From assembly GCF_019132845.1 (NCBI RefSeq), contig NZ_JAHSPR010000001.1, positions 372,001 through 436,000 of the forward strand: DNA of 64,000 bases. The letters run 5' to 3'. This document shows positions 42,370-50,925 of the stretch, piece after piece. The position numbers and the translations under genes were made by a program. The notes beneath the pieces were generated by a model. The model ran no database searches and was not told the origin of the DNA. It worked only from the letters and a program-made list of their open reading frames with translations. The stretch comes from Advenella alkanexedens (GTDB lineage: Bacteria > Pseudomonadota > Gammaproteobacteria > Burkholderiales > Burkholderiaceae_B). The stretch's first letter is position 1; each line of letters opens with the position of its first letter.

Positions 42370-43626
42370 TTAGCGATCAATTTCACCGAACACGATATCT
42401 TGTGTACCGATAATGGTTACGGCATCAGCCAGCATGTGACCACGAGACATTTCATCAAGAGATTGCAGGTGGACAAAACCGGGAGCACGGATTTTAAGGC
42501 GATAAGGTTTGTTGGCGCCATCGGACACCATATAAATACCAAACTCGCCTTTAGGGTGCTCTACTGCAGAGTAAACCTCGCCAGCCGGCACCTGGAAGCC
42601 CTCAGAGAACAGCTTGAAATGGTGAATCAGCTCTTCCATGTTGGTCTTCATGCTTTCGCGCTTGGGCGGGGCAATTTTATGGTTTTCGGTAATGACCGGG
42701 CCCGGGTTGTTACGCAGCCAGTGCACGCACTGGGCAATAATGCGGTTACTTTCACGCATTTCAGCCACACGTACCAGATAACGGTCGTAACAGTCGCCAT
42801 TGACACCAACCGGGATATCAAAATCCAGGCGGTCGTAAACTTCGTAGGGTTGTTTTTTACGCAAATCCCACTCGACCCCGGAACCACGCAGCATGGGACC
42901 TGTAAAGCCCAGGGCCTTGGCGCGTTCAGGCTCAACCACACCGATACCCACCAGACGCTGTTTCCAGATACGGTTATCGGTAAGCAGTGTTTCGTATTCG
43001 TCGACACAGCCCGGAAAGCGTTTGGTAAATGCCTCGATGAAGTCAAGCAGCGAACCTTCGCGGTCTTCGTTCATTTGATTGATTTCACGCTTGCTGCGGT
43101 ATTTGGTGTCCATGGTGTTTTTGGGCATGGTATCGGGCAGGTCACGATACACGCCACCGGGACGGTAATAAGCCGCGTGCATGCGGGCACCGGACACGGC
43201 TTCGTAGCAGTCCATGAGGTCTTCACGCTCACGGAATGCATACAGCATGACCGCCATGGCACCCACGTCAAGCGCATGCGTACCCACACTCATGAGGTGG
43301 TTCAGGATACGGGTGATTTCGTCGAACATGACGCGGATATACTGTGCACGCAGAGGTACTTCAAGACCCAACAGTTTTTCGATGGCCATGACATAAGCGT
43401 GTTCGTTACACATCATGGAAACGTAATCAAGGCGATCCATGTATGGCAGGGCTTGCAAATAGGTTTTATGTTCGGCCAGTTTTTCGGTGGCGCGGTGCAG
43501 CAGGCCAATATGCGGATCAGCCCGCTGGATGACTTCGCCGTTCAGTTCAAGAATCAGGCGGAGCACACCGTGAGCGGCCGGGTGCTGGGGGCCGAAGTTA
43601 AGGGTATAGTTTTTAATTTCTGACAT
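42370..43626 (-). CDS. nuoD: NADH-quinone oxidoreductase subunit D
   Basis: This 418-aa subunit lies next to the quinone pocket. It begins [20 protein letters not shown], which is the family N-terminus. An in-frame upstream start at 43656 would lie inside nuoC. The ATG at 43626 is preferred because AGGACG sits just before it and it begins 1 nt after the nuoC stop. The motifs [15 protein letters not shown] and the C-terminal DIVFGEIDR are present. Confidence 0.97.
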   Translation of the reverse strand: MSEIKNYTLNFGPQHPAAHGVLRLILELNGEVIQRADPHIGLLHRATEKLAEHKTYLQALPYMDRLDYVSMMCNEHAYVMAIEKLLGLEVPLRAQYIRVMFDEITRILNHLMSVGTHALDVGAMAVMLYAFREREDLMDCYEAVSGARMHAAYYRPGGVYRDLPDTMPKNTMDTKYRSKREINQMNEDREGSLLDFIEAFTKRFPGCVDEYETLLTDNRIWKQRLVGIGVVEPERAKALGFTGPMLRGSGVEWDLRKKQPYEVYDRLDFDIPVGVNGDCYDRYLVRVAEMRESNRIIAQCVHWLRNNPGPVITENHKIAPPKRESMKTNMEELIHHFKLFSEGFQVPAGEVYSAVEHPKGEFGIYMVSDGANKPYRLKIRAPGFVHLQSLDEMSRGHMLADAVTIIGTQDIVFGEIDR

Positions 43627-43627
43627 T

Positions 43628-44236
43628 TTAACGTCCTGCTCCGTAACCTTCTTCACGAATGACCCTTGGTGTTATCTCACGGGGATCTATGGTAACCGGT
43701 TGATAAATGACACGTTTGGCTTCTTCGTCATAGCGCATTTCAACATGGCCCGACAAAGGGAAGTCTTTACGGAACGGGTGACCGATGAAACCGTAGTCGG
43801 TAAGAATACGACGCAGATCGGGGTGGCCTTCAAAGACGATACCGAAGAGGTCGAAAGCTTCACGCTCGAACCAGCCCAGGCTGGGCCAGACGTTTACCAA
43901 AGAAGCCAGCACAGGGAATTCGTTATTGGGTACCCAGGCACGAATGCGCAGGCGCCAGTTATTGCTTAAGGACAGCAGCTGAACGGCTACCGCAAAACGA
44001 GCAGGGAATGCTTCAGCGGCGTTAACGGCCGGTGCACCCCAGGTTGAGTAGTCGACACCGGCAAGGTCTATGGCGGTTTCAAAACCCAGCTCAGGCGTAT
44101 CACGCAGGCGCGCACAGGTTTCTTGCCACTTATTGGCCGGGATTTCCAGGGTAAGCTCACCATGGGCTTCGATCAGGTTGAGCTGATCGCCCAGATGGGC
44201 AAGCACATTTTGTTTTAAAGTTTGTAAACGAGACAT
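43628..44236 (-). CDS. nuoC: NADH-quinone oxidoreductase subunit C
   Basis: This 202-aa peripheral subunit has the signature [21 protein letters not shown] and the motif [20 protein letters not shown]. It is separate from NuoD, unlike the fused NuoCD of enterobacteria. It starts 32 nt after nuoB. Confidence 0.96.
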   Translation of the reverse strand: MSRLQTLKQNVLAHLGDQLNLIEAHGELTLEIPANKWQETCARLRDTPELGFETAIDLAGVDYSTWGAPAVNAAEAFPARFAVAVQLLSLSNNWRLRIRAWVPNNEFPVLASLVNVWPSLGWFEREAFDLFGIVFEGHPDLRRILTDYGFIGHPFRKDFPLSGHVEMRYDEEAKRVIYQPVTIDPREITPRVIREEGYGAGR

Positions 44237-44268
44237 AGGATTTTCGTGAACCTTAGCTTGCCAACATC

Positions 44269-44754
44269 TTACGCTTCACGCGCAATGGTGTTGGTATGGC
44301 GGATTTTATTCTGCAATTGCAACATACCGTAGATGAGGGCCTCGGCTGTTGGCGGACAGCCCGGCACGTAGATATCAACCGGCACAATACGATCGCAGCC
44401 CCGAACGACCGAGTAGGAATAGTGGTAATAACCACCACCATTGGCACAGGAGCCCATGGAAACAACCCAGCGGGGCTCGGCCATTTGATCATAAACTTTA
44501 CGCAGAGGGGCCGCCATTTTATTGCAAAGGGTACCGGCCACGATCATGACGTCGGATTGACGGGGACTGGGGCGAAAAATGATACCGAACTGGTCAAGGT
44601 CATACCGTGCAGCACCAGCGTGCATCATTTCAACCGCACAGCAGGCCAGCCCGAAAGTGGCTGGCCACATGGAACCGGTTTTGGCCCAATTGATGACGGC
44701 ATCTGCACTGGTAACCAGAAAGCCCTGTTTATTTAATACATTTTGATCAGACAT
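44269..44754 (-). CDS. nuoB: NADH-quinone oxidoreductase subunit B
   Basis: This 161-aa subunit carries cluster N2, the last donor to quinone. The adjacent Cys pair is in [12 protein letters not shown]. The other ligands are in [16 protein letters not shown] and [11 protein letters not shown]. It lies between nuoA and nuoC with short gaps. Confidence 0.97.
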   Translation of the reverse strand: MSDQNVLNKQGFLVTSADAVINWAKTGSMWPATFGLACCAVEMMHAGAARYDLDQFGIIFRPSPRQSDVMIVAGTLCNKMAAPLRKVYDQMAEPRWVVSMGSCANGGGYYHYSYSVVRGCDRIVPVDIYVPGCPPTAEALIYGMLQLQNKIRHTNTIAREA

Positions 44755-44775
44755 AGTTTTTACACACCACTTGGA

Positions 44776-45135
44776 TTAATCCCAGTCAAGTGCACCCTTT
44801 TTCCATTCATAAACAAAACCGGCAGTGAGGACTGCCAGGAACACAATGACGGTCCAGAAACCAACCAGGCCGACATGCCCGTTGGCAATAGCCCATGGGA
44901 AAAGATAGGCGATTTCAAGATCGAACAGAATAAACAGGATGGCGACAAGATAGTAACGCACGTCAAATTTCATGCGGGCATCTTCGAAGGCCTCAAATCC
45001 GCACTCGTAGGGTGAGTTTTTTTCAGGGTCTGGCCGGTTGGGGCCCAGAAAACGCCCCGCTAGCAACAGAAATGAACCCAAACCACCCGCAACGAGAATA
45101 AACAGCAACACTGGAAAATATTCAGCTAAATTCAT
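44776..45135 (-). CDS. nuoA: NADH-quinone oxidoreductase subunit A
   Basis: This 119-aa, three-helix membrane subunit has the motifs [21 protein letters not shown] and [12 protein letters not shown]. It is the first gene of the nuo operon. The secG and tRNA-Leu genes often found just upstream in betaproteobacteria are absent here. A porin remnant lies there instead. Confidence 0.96.
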   Translation of the reverse strand: MNLAEYFPVLLFILVAGGLGSFLLLAGRFLGPNRPDPEKNSPYECGFEAFEDARMKFDVRYYLVAILFILFDLEIAYLFPWAIANGHVGLVGFWTVIVFLAVLTAGFVYEWKKGALDWD

Positions 45136-45186
45136 GTTACGCAGCCACCTAAATTGAAAACTTGATTAAATTTCTTAAACCTTCTG

Positions 45187-45195
45187 ATTGTAGCA
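45187..45195 (-). promoter_or_regulatory. Extended -10 promoter element of the nuo operon
   Basis: On the reverse strand TGC-TACAAT reads as an extended -10 element. It predicts a transcription start about 45 nt before nuoA. The -35 region is poor (TTTCAT at 16 nt), which fits an extended -10 promoter. Confidence 0.5.
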
Positions 45196-45275
45196 TTTCA
45201 TGGGCAGGATGAAACCCAAAGTATTAGGGAAAACGACATATTTCCTGTTTTTTCGTGTTTATAAAGAATATTTGC

Positions 45276-45305
45276 AAAACTACTTGACAGGGCAAGTAGT
45301 TTTTA
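45276..45305. terminator. Terminator downstream of the porin remnant
   Basis: AAAACTACTTG (45276-45286) pairs with CAAGTAGTTTT (45293-45303) around a 6-nt loop. A and T runs on both sides allow it to work in both directions. It insulates the nuo promoter. Confidence 0.8.
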
Positions 45306-45322
45306 TTACTTGTCATTTTTAG

Positions 45323-45703
45323 CTACCCACCAATACCAATAACGCGGGTACCCCTGTCACGGCCACGGCGGCCGGTAGCAATATCAACATCTTCTTCCAG
45401 CTCAAAAAAGATGCGGTTGCCACCACCTATTTCATGGGATCCGCGCAGACCTATTTTACTGTCATTTTTCAGACCACTGGCAATGCCGCTGTTTTGGGAA
45501 CGGATAGAGAACGGGGTGGATTGGCCGGTGTCGGGATGAGTGAAGTGGCCTTGGGTTTTGCTGAAGTGATAGCGGTAACCGCCATCAAGGGTGCCGTAAA
45601 GCTGGAGACCTGTGGCGTGAGCTGAGACGGGAAAGATGAAGAGAGTGAGCAGGTAGCCAGCCTGGCGCAGGGTATGCTTTAGAGTGGGTATGGTAGAAGC
45701 CAT
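45323..45703 (-). pseudogene. Truncated Gram-negative porin (N-terminal remnant)
   Basis: About 126 codons remain from an ATG at 45703 that has AGGAAT 8 nt upstream. They include a signal peptide ending VSAHA and the first porin strands (GLQLYGTLDGGYRYHFS, then SGLKNDSKIGLRGSHEIGGG and ELEEDVDIATG). Complete porins in this family have about 350-400 residues, as in the neighbour at 46086. The frame stops after GTRVIGIGG, just before a terminator. The rest of the gene seems to be deleted. A short functional peptide cannot be excluded. Confidence 0.75.
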
Positions 45704-46018
45704 GGTGAAAATTCCTGTTTCATGCAATGGGGAATACCTGCAGGCAGGTGAACATAAGCGTTTACATTGTTCTGCTTGTCTTGCTTTACTTTAATTTTAG
45801 CACGGTGCGGTCAGTGCAGCCTCCTTTGCTCCGATGCCCCTGCGGGCCGAAGTCGCCGCAGGAGACTACACTGGCCACACCTTTTGCCTGTTTTTAGAAG
45901 GTACGGATAGGCCTGTTTTTTGTAGCAAGCTCCATTTTTGAAACCAACACGACATACTAGAAAAATCAAAAGCCAATTTAGAACTTAAGCAAGAAGCCTT
46001 AAAAACCAAGCGCCCATA
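45704..46018. other. Intergenic region between porin remnant and porin terminator
   Basis: This stretch of about 315 nt has no gene. A GC-rich piece near 45815-45890 is followed by AT-rich DNA. I see no sure signal apart from the ribosome binding site of the remnant. Confidence 0.5.
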
Positions 46019-46050
46019 AAAAAACCACCTGCATAAACAGGTGGTTTTTT
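46019..46050. terminator. Terminator of the intact porin gene
   Basis: AAAAAACCACCTG (46019-46031) pairs with CAGGTGGTTTTTT (46038-46050). The stem is perfect over 13 bp and the reverse-strand product ends in a T run, 36 nt beyond the porin stop codon. Confidence 0.9.
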
Positions 46051-46085
46051 AGCTTTTCAATTACACGGCTAAGCCATGCGATTGA

Positions 46086-47291
46086 TTAGAAGCGGTGTTG
46101 CAAGCCCAGAACAACTTCTGTTGATTTCAGTTTAGCTTGGCCATCGAAAAGTGTTTCGTTGACTTTCAGCTTAGACTGACCATAAGAAGCAACTGCGTAA
46201 ACGCTGGTGCGCTTGGACAGGCTGTGCAGGTAACCCAAGTTGAAGATGTGGCTGGTGATTTTGCCATCAAACTCTTCTTTGTTTTTGATGTTGTTACCTG
46301 TGTAAGAGAAATATACTTTACCAGCTTCGGTTACAGGAGCTGATAAGCCCAGCAACCATGATTTTTGACGATAGCCATCACCAACCAAGTCACTACCAAA
46401 ACTTGCGAATTGAGGATCTGCAGGCAGAGCAATATCGCCAGCCAAACCAATTCCACCGATCGCGCCATCATTTTGCTGACCATACATCAAGTGCAGCTTA
46501 ACAATGTCGAAATCGTAGGCAAAGCCCAAGTTCCATACTTTAACTTTAGTATCTACGTTAGCAAGTGGTGTTCGTGAATCTGTTTCTTTGTTACGCAGGT
46601 AGTCGAAAGAAGCTCCTACTTGGATAGGGCCGTTATTGTAACCAAGACCAAAAGTGAAACCGTTAGATTTATCTTCTGTTTCATAGTCAGTACCGTAAGT
46701 ATCGTTACGATATGTTTTTTTATTGTTATCACCAGTCCAACCCAGACCCAACTGGAAGCCTGAGAAGTTAGGAGTTACATATTTAACAACATTGTCATAA
46801 CGGGCAGAAACACTACCACCAAAGGCCGAACCAACAGCAGCCTGACCCCAGCCGGTACCGAATGGATCGATAGGAGCAACGAAGTCGTCAGCCGCGTTGT
46901 ACTGGCGACCTAAAGTCAATGTACCCCAGCTTTCACCTGTCAAACCAACAATAGCTTTACGACCGAACAGGCGATCCCTGTTACCATCTCTTTGAGCTTG
47001 TGTACCGTTACCCAGATCGAAACCGCTTTCCAGTTGGAAAATGGCGCTGGTGCCATTACCCAGATCTTCTGTACCTTTCAGACCCCAACGGTTACCGTTT
47101 TTAACACCGTTTTTGAATTCGAAACCACGGTTTTTGAATGAACCGCTACCGAAATCGCCACTCCATGTGGTTTTTTGAGTATTGTAACCAACACCACCGT
47201 CGACCAGGCCGTACAGTGTTACTGATGTTTCTGCGTGAGCTGCGCTAGCAAAGCCAGCAACTAGAGCTGCAGTTAGCAAAGTCTTTTTCAT
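46086..47291 (-). CDS. Gram-negative trimeric porin
   Basis: This 401-aa outer-membrane porin has a signal peptide (MKKTLLTAALVAGFASAAHA-E). The beta-barrel begins TSVTLYGLVDGGVGYNT and ends GLQHRF, with the C-terminal Phe needed for assembly. Characteristic family pieces are WGLKGTEDLGNGTSAIFQLESGFD and FGRKAIVGLTGESWGTLTLGRQY. GGAGAT lies 8 nt before the ATG. Its codon use is more A/T-rich than its neighbours (many AAC/ACT/GTT codons), as often seen in highly expressed porins. OmpR control is plausible but not shown. Confidence 0.93.
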   Translation of the reverse strand: MKKTLLTAALVAGFASAAHAETSVTLYGLVDGGVGYNTQKTTWSGDFGSGSFKNRGFEFKNGVKNGNRWGLKGTEDLGNGTSAIFQLESGFDLGNGTQAQRDGNRDRLFGRKAIVGLTGESWGTLTLGRQYNAADDFVAPIDPFGTGWGQAAVGSAFGGSVSARYDNVVKYVTPNFSGFQLGLGWTGDNNKKTYRNDTYGTDYETEDKSNGFTFGLGYNNGPIQVGASFDYLRNKETDSRTPLANVDTKVKVWNLGFAYDFDIVKLHLMYGQQNDGAIGGIGLAGDIALPADPQFASFGSDLVGDGYRQKSWLLGLSAPVTEAGKVYFSYTGNNIKNKEEFDGKITSHIFNLGYLHSLSKRTSVYAVASYGQSKLKVNETLFDGQAKLKSTEVVLGLQHRF

Positions 47292-47701
47292 TTGTTAAAT
47301 CTCCGTAGATTTTGAGTGATCAGAGCAGCGATCAAGACATTATGTTCTACCGCTCTATAAAACTCCGCGAAGGGAAGTTGTAGTTATTGCACCAAATTTT
47401 TGACTTTCTGGCTACCAACTTCTTCATAAAAACCCTTTTTTGTGGCTTTTATGTTGGTACCGAGCAACAAACCTGATACAACAGACCGATTATCAAGCAA
47501 GCCATTTTCCCTTCGAAACTGTTAAGCTCACCCAACCAAACACTTTAAGACATACGTCTAAAACCGCATGAATCTTTACTGTACTGCCGATTGGACAGCA
47601 CCGCAATTGTTAATACACAATATCTCTTCTACAGCCCTGCCTCACTACGTAGTACGCATTTTTCATGTTGTTAAAATATAACATATATGTTGTTTTAATA
47701 C
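47292..47701. other. Porin leader and intergenic region
   Basis: There is no gene here. The DNA is AT-rich and must hold the porin promoter, whose boxes I cannot place with confidence. A 9-bp inverted repeat CGAAGGGAA (47368-47376) with TTCCCTTCG (47507-47515) spans 148 nt. Two short perfect palindromes, ACTACGTAGT (47644-47653) and AACATATATGTT (47680-47691), lie near the nirV terminator. Confidence 0.5.
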
Positions 47702-47725
47702 AAAACCGCCCGACAATGCGAGCGG
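47702..47725 (-). terminator. Terminator after the nirV-like gene
   Basis: On the reverse strand CCGCTCG pairs with CGGGCGG (47719-47725 with 47706-47712, one G-U pair) around a 6-nt loop, followed by TTTTG. Confidence 0.6.
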
Positions 47726-47777
47726 CGAATGCAACAGGCAGGCTTGTAAACGGCTGAATACCGTAGCGGATTCGGCC

Positions 47778-48662
47778 CTACGGGTTTGCGGCCCCGTCCA
47801 TGGCACACCTGAAGCCTAATGTGTCCAGCGTGAATGGCGCTTTCAGGCTGGACCTGAAACCATAGCGCATGAAGGCGGCGTAGTCGCTGGGGTCTGCCAC
47901 CCCTTCGGCGCCTGCGCCACAAAACGCCCCAAGGTCAAGGGTAACGGTACGGCCATCCACCTCTACATTTTCAACGTTTGAGGTTTGCAGTTTGCTGGAT
48001 ACGGTAGCGTTGAAGTCCTGGGTCCATTCCCAGATAAGTCCATGCATGTCATAAATGCCCCAGTAATTGGGTTTGTCCTGTTTAATGGCGGGCAAGCTGG
48101 CGGTGGCGGGTTTGGCGTACCAGTTCAGGATTTTCTGGGTGAAGTCTTTGTCTTTGGTGGCATCCACCCTGGTTTCAGAGGCGCGCGCGGCGTATTCCCA
48201 TTCGGCAATGGTGGGCAGGCGCTTGCCCTGGGCCTTGCAGTAGGCCTGGGCTGCAAACCAGGAAACATTGCTAACCGGGCTTTGGGCATCAATGGTTTTA
48301 GGCATCCACTGGTCATTTTCCTTTAACCAATGCTTTAAATAACCTTCTTCAGCAAACATTTTCTGGATTTTATCGGGCGACCATTGCGGGTGCTGCCTGA
48401 TGAATTCGGCAAATTCCAGGTTGGTCACGGGTGTCGTATCTATTCTGAATGCCCTGACCCATTCCAAAGGGCTGGCCTGGCTGGAATACAAAGGCCGATA
48501 TTCACCCTGTGGCAAGCTGGCCATTTCAACCGCCTGCACTGGCATGGTAATGGCAGACAGAACGGCAGCGATACCGGCCAAAACCGGTTTACTGGCACGA
48601 TTCTTTTTGCCACGTATGGCAGATGCATGTTGGGAAGCCTGCTGGCAATGGGAGGTTGTCAT
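47778..48662 (-). CDS. nirV: NirV-like protein of the formylglycine-generating-enzyme family
   Basis: This 294-aa protein has an N-terminal hydrophobic segment (VLAGIAAVLSAITMPVQA) that looks like a signal peptide, so the product is probably periplasmic. An FGE/sulfatase-modifying-factor domain follows. Family motifs are IDTTPVTNLEFAEFI, PVSNVSWFAAQAYCKAQGKRLPTIAEWEYAA, YDMHGLIWEWTQDF and the final LGFRCAMDG. Proteins of this family next to nirK are called NirV and have no settled function. Gene order supports that name here. It lies 186 nt downstream of nirK, behind a hairpin. Confidence 0.8.
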   Translation of the reverse strand: MTTSHCQQASQHASAIRGKKNRASKPVLAGIAAVLSAITMPVQAVEMASLPQGEYRPLYSSQASPLEWVRAFRIDTTPVTNLEFAEFIRQHPQWSPDKIQKMFAEEGYLKHWLKENDQWMPKTIDAQSPVSNVSWFAAQAYCKAQGKRLPTIAEWEYAARASETRVDATKDKDFTQKILNWYAKPATASLPAIKQDKPNYWGIYDMHGLIWEWTQDFNATVSSKLQTSNVENVEVDGRTVTLDLGAFCGAGAEGVADPSDYAAFMRYGFRSSLKAPFTLDTLGFRCAMDGAANP

Positions 48663-48689
48663 AGCTCGCTCTTTAGGTAGAAAAACAAA

Positions 48690-48725
48690 ACACTGCCTTC
48701 AATGCACGGGCACCGAAGGCAGTGT
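48690..48725 (-). terminator. Hairpin/terminator between nirK and nirV
   Basis: The perfect 11-bp arms ACACTGCCTTC (48690-48700) and GAAGGCAGTGT (48715-48725) flank a 14-nt loop. On the reverse strand a T-rich tail (TTTGTTTTT) follows. It sits 28 nt before the nirV start and probably stops most nirK transcripts. Confidence 0.8.
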
Positions 48726-48848
48726 GTACGGATTGGGGAATAGGACACTTATTCATTAGCCCATAAATACTGCTTTATAAGCTCGCACCTATATTTATAT
48801 ATAGACGCCTTCATGCCCTATTCCTGCCTTGCATGCACAATAGCATGC

Positions 48849-50342
48849 TTAGTGCGCGCCGGGTACTGCCTGTACAGGTGCCGCCTTACGTTGCGCTGCC
48901 ACGTCTTCGGGCGAAATTTCACCACCTTTATTACCCCAGCTGTTCAATACATAGGTAACTACGTTAGCCACATCATTATCGCTAAGCAACATGGCGGGCA
49001 TCACACTATTCCACTTGTTGCCATTAACGGTAATTTCACCAGACAAACCGTGCACAATGACGTTCGCAGCCCTTTTGTGATCAGCATTCAGGTAATCAGA
49101 TGCCGCCAGCGGAGGGAAGGCACCGGAAATACCCACACCACCGGCCTGGTGACATGCCTGGCAGTTGGCTTCATAAACACGCTGACCAAACTTGATTTTT
49201 TCTTCCAGGTTCTGGGCAACGGCCGGGGTGGGTGCCGCACCGGTATCAACCGACTGAATGGCAGAGCCTTCAGGCAGATACACCGCATCCATTTGTTTGC
49301 CGGAATAGATTTCCTTGTTTTCAGCACCGCTTACTTTGATATTACCCAAAGCACCTTTATTGAAGGCACGGAAAATGGAGTGATCAACCATGACCAGGTC
49401 ACCGGGCACGTCTACCTTGAATTCAACCATGGTGGCACCACCGGCCGGAACCAGGGTTGTCTGGATATGCTCATTCACCAGTTTGCCACCCTCAACATAA
49501 ACTTTGTCGAAGATCTCACCAATCACGTGGAAAGAAGATACCAGGTTGGGACCACCGTTACCCACAAAAAGACGAACGTTTTCACCCACTTCCGCTTTCA
49601 GGGCATTTTCACCGGCCAAGGCACCCACTGAACCGTTAAAGACCACATAATCGGCATTTTCTTCAATGGCTTTTTTCATGTCGAAAGGTTGCAGGCCGGG
49701 TTCACCATAACCACCTTTGGTGTAGAAGTCACCTTGCATGACGTAGTATTCGCGATCCACTTTAGGCAAACCTTCTTTAGGCTCAACCAGAATCAAACCG
49801 TACATGCCGTTGGCAATATGCATACCTACGGGCGAAGTGGCACAGTGGTACACATACAGGCCGGGGTTCAGGGTTTTGAAACTGAATACAGAGGTATGTC
49901 CGGGCGCTGTCAAAGACGAAGCGGCACCACCACCTGGGCCAGTGACGGCGTGCAAGTCAATATTGTGTGGCATTTTTGAGCTGGGGTGGTTGGACAGATG
50001 AAACTCAACGGTATCACCCTCACGCACGCGCAGGAACGTTCCTGGTACGGTGCTGTCAAATGTCCAGTACATGTAATCTACGCCATCAGCCATTTTCATG
50101 ACTTTTTCAACGGTTTCCATTTCAACCACCACACGCGCCGGATGCTTGCGGGTAATTGGAGGCGGCACCATTGGGGGCGCTACACGCACCGCCTTTTCAA
50201 TGGGCAATTTTTTGATGGCCTCGGAGGCGGGCTGCTCTAAAGCAACGTTAGCAACATTGCCCTCTTTAGCCATCACGGCGCCAGACACCAAACCCATGCT
50301 CAAGGCCATAGAGACGGCGGCAACCAATTTATTCACTTTCAT
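48849..50342 (-). CDS. nirK: Copper nitrite reductase with C-terminal cytochrome c domain
   Basis: This 497-aa periplasmic enzyme reduces nitrite to nitric oxide. It has a signal peptide (cleavage near SGAVMA-K). Two cupredoxin domains follow. Type-1 copper ligands are H126, C167, H175 and M180, in [16 protein letters not shown] and ANGM. Type-2 copper ligands are H131, H166 and H321, with catalytic D129 and H272. A Pro/Ala linker leads to a class I cytochrome c domain with CQACH (C394, C397, H398) and likely axial M448 in VMPAM. The fused haem domain should deliver electrons directly. A FNR-type box lies upstream. Confidence 0.96.
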   Translation of the reverse strand: MKVNKLVAAVSMALSMGLVSGAVMAKEGNVANVALEQPASEAIKKLPIEKAVRVAPPMVPPPITRKHPARVVVEMETVEKVMKMADGVDYMYWTFDSTVPGTFLRVREGDTVEFHLSNHPSSKMPHNIDLHAVTGPGGGAASSLTAPGHTSVFSFKTLNPGLYVYHCATSPVGMHIANGMYGLILVEPKEGLPKVDREYYVMQGDFYTKGGYGEPGLQPFDMKKAIEENADYVVFNGSVGALAGENALKAEVGENVRLFVGNGGPNLVSSFHVIGEIFDKVYVEGGKLVNEHIQTTLVPAGGATMVEFKVDVPGDLVMVDHSIFRAFNKGALGNIKVSGAENKEIYSGKQMDAVYLPEGSAIQSVDTGAAPTPAVAQNLEEKIKFGQRVYEANCQACHQAGGVGISGAFPPLAASDYLNADHKRAANVIVHGLSGEITVNGNKWNSVMPAMLLSDNDVANVVTYVLNSWGNKGGEISPEDVAAQRKAAPVQAVPGAH

Positions 50343-50431
50343 AGACTTCTCCTGGATAAAAAATAAAATTTCCGGGTATTGCCCTGGTGAATAATTTCCC
50401 GTTATTCATGTTCGGGCATCCGTTAATGGAA

Positions 50432-50472
50432 ATTCTACGGGTTAAACCTGATCAACTTCTGATTTAAATCAA
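50432..50472 (-). promoter_or_regulatory. nirK promoter with FNR/NNR-type box
   Basis: The reverse strand reads TTGAT-TTAA-ATCAG (50459-50472), matching the TTGAT-N4-ATCAA consensus in 9 of 10 positions. A -10 element TAGAAT (reverse of 50432-50437) predicts transcription start near 50425. This puts the box centre about 40 bp upstream, the standard activating position. The 5' leader would be about 82 nt. Confidence 0.75.
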
Positions 50473-50842
50473 ACAACCGCCCTAAAAGATATATTTTAGA
50501 TATACCTTTTAAAAACTTCTTGATCTGTGTTGATTTTGAAAATGCTTTACTGATTAATGCTGTGTTGTTTTAGATACAAAATTTTCAAATGCAATAAAAA
50601 AACTTATGCAAAATCCGGGCTTAACCCTGTCTCTGATATTATTAAAATTTGTAAAAATTAAAAAAACGCCTAAGTCTTTGATTAAAAAGATAAATTATTG
50701 AATAACAAGAAATTCAGCTGTTTTTAAGATGTGTTAACAAGATGATATAGATTGTGGGCAAAAAAAGCCATGTTTTACCTATTAAAAACCCACAAACCAC
50801 AAACTGAAACATAATGACCGAAAAAATCAAAAAACGATACAT
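50473..50842. other. AT-rich gap upstream of the nirK promoter
   Basis: About 370 nt hold no gene. The DNA is strongly AT-rich with many A and T runs, and AGATATA occurs twice near 50490. It might hold further regulator sites, but I recognise none with confidence. Confidence 0.5.
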
Positions 50843-50868
50843 TAAAAAGGCCAGGTTTTCACCTGGCC
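50843..50868 (-). terminator. Terminator after the phytase/esterase-like gene
   Basis: GGCCAGGT (50849-50856) pairs with ACCTGGCC (50861-50868) around a 4-nt loop. On the reverse strand TTTTTAA follows (50843-50848). Confidence 0.85.
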
Positions 50869-50925
50869 CTTAACGGCAAACGCGGGGCTTGACTGCCTGA
50901 TGCCTGCCTGTTACCAGGCCAGCAC

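Noticed and set aside
42295-43623. 442-codon forward frame opposite nuoD
   Set aside because: It is an antisense shadow. The reverse strand encodes NuoD with all family motifs.
45704-46018. Further porin fragments downstream or upstream of the remnant
   Set aside because: I read all frames near the remnant for beta-strand-like porin sequence and saw none.
47695-47922. 75-codon reverse frame inside and beyond nirV
   Set aside because: It overlaps the nirV end and its terminator, is Arg-rich by shadow coding and has no family match.
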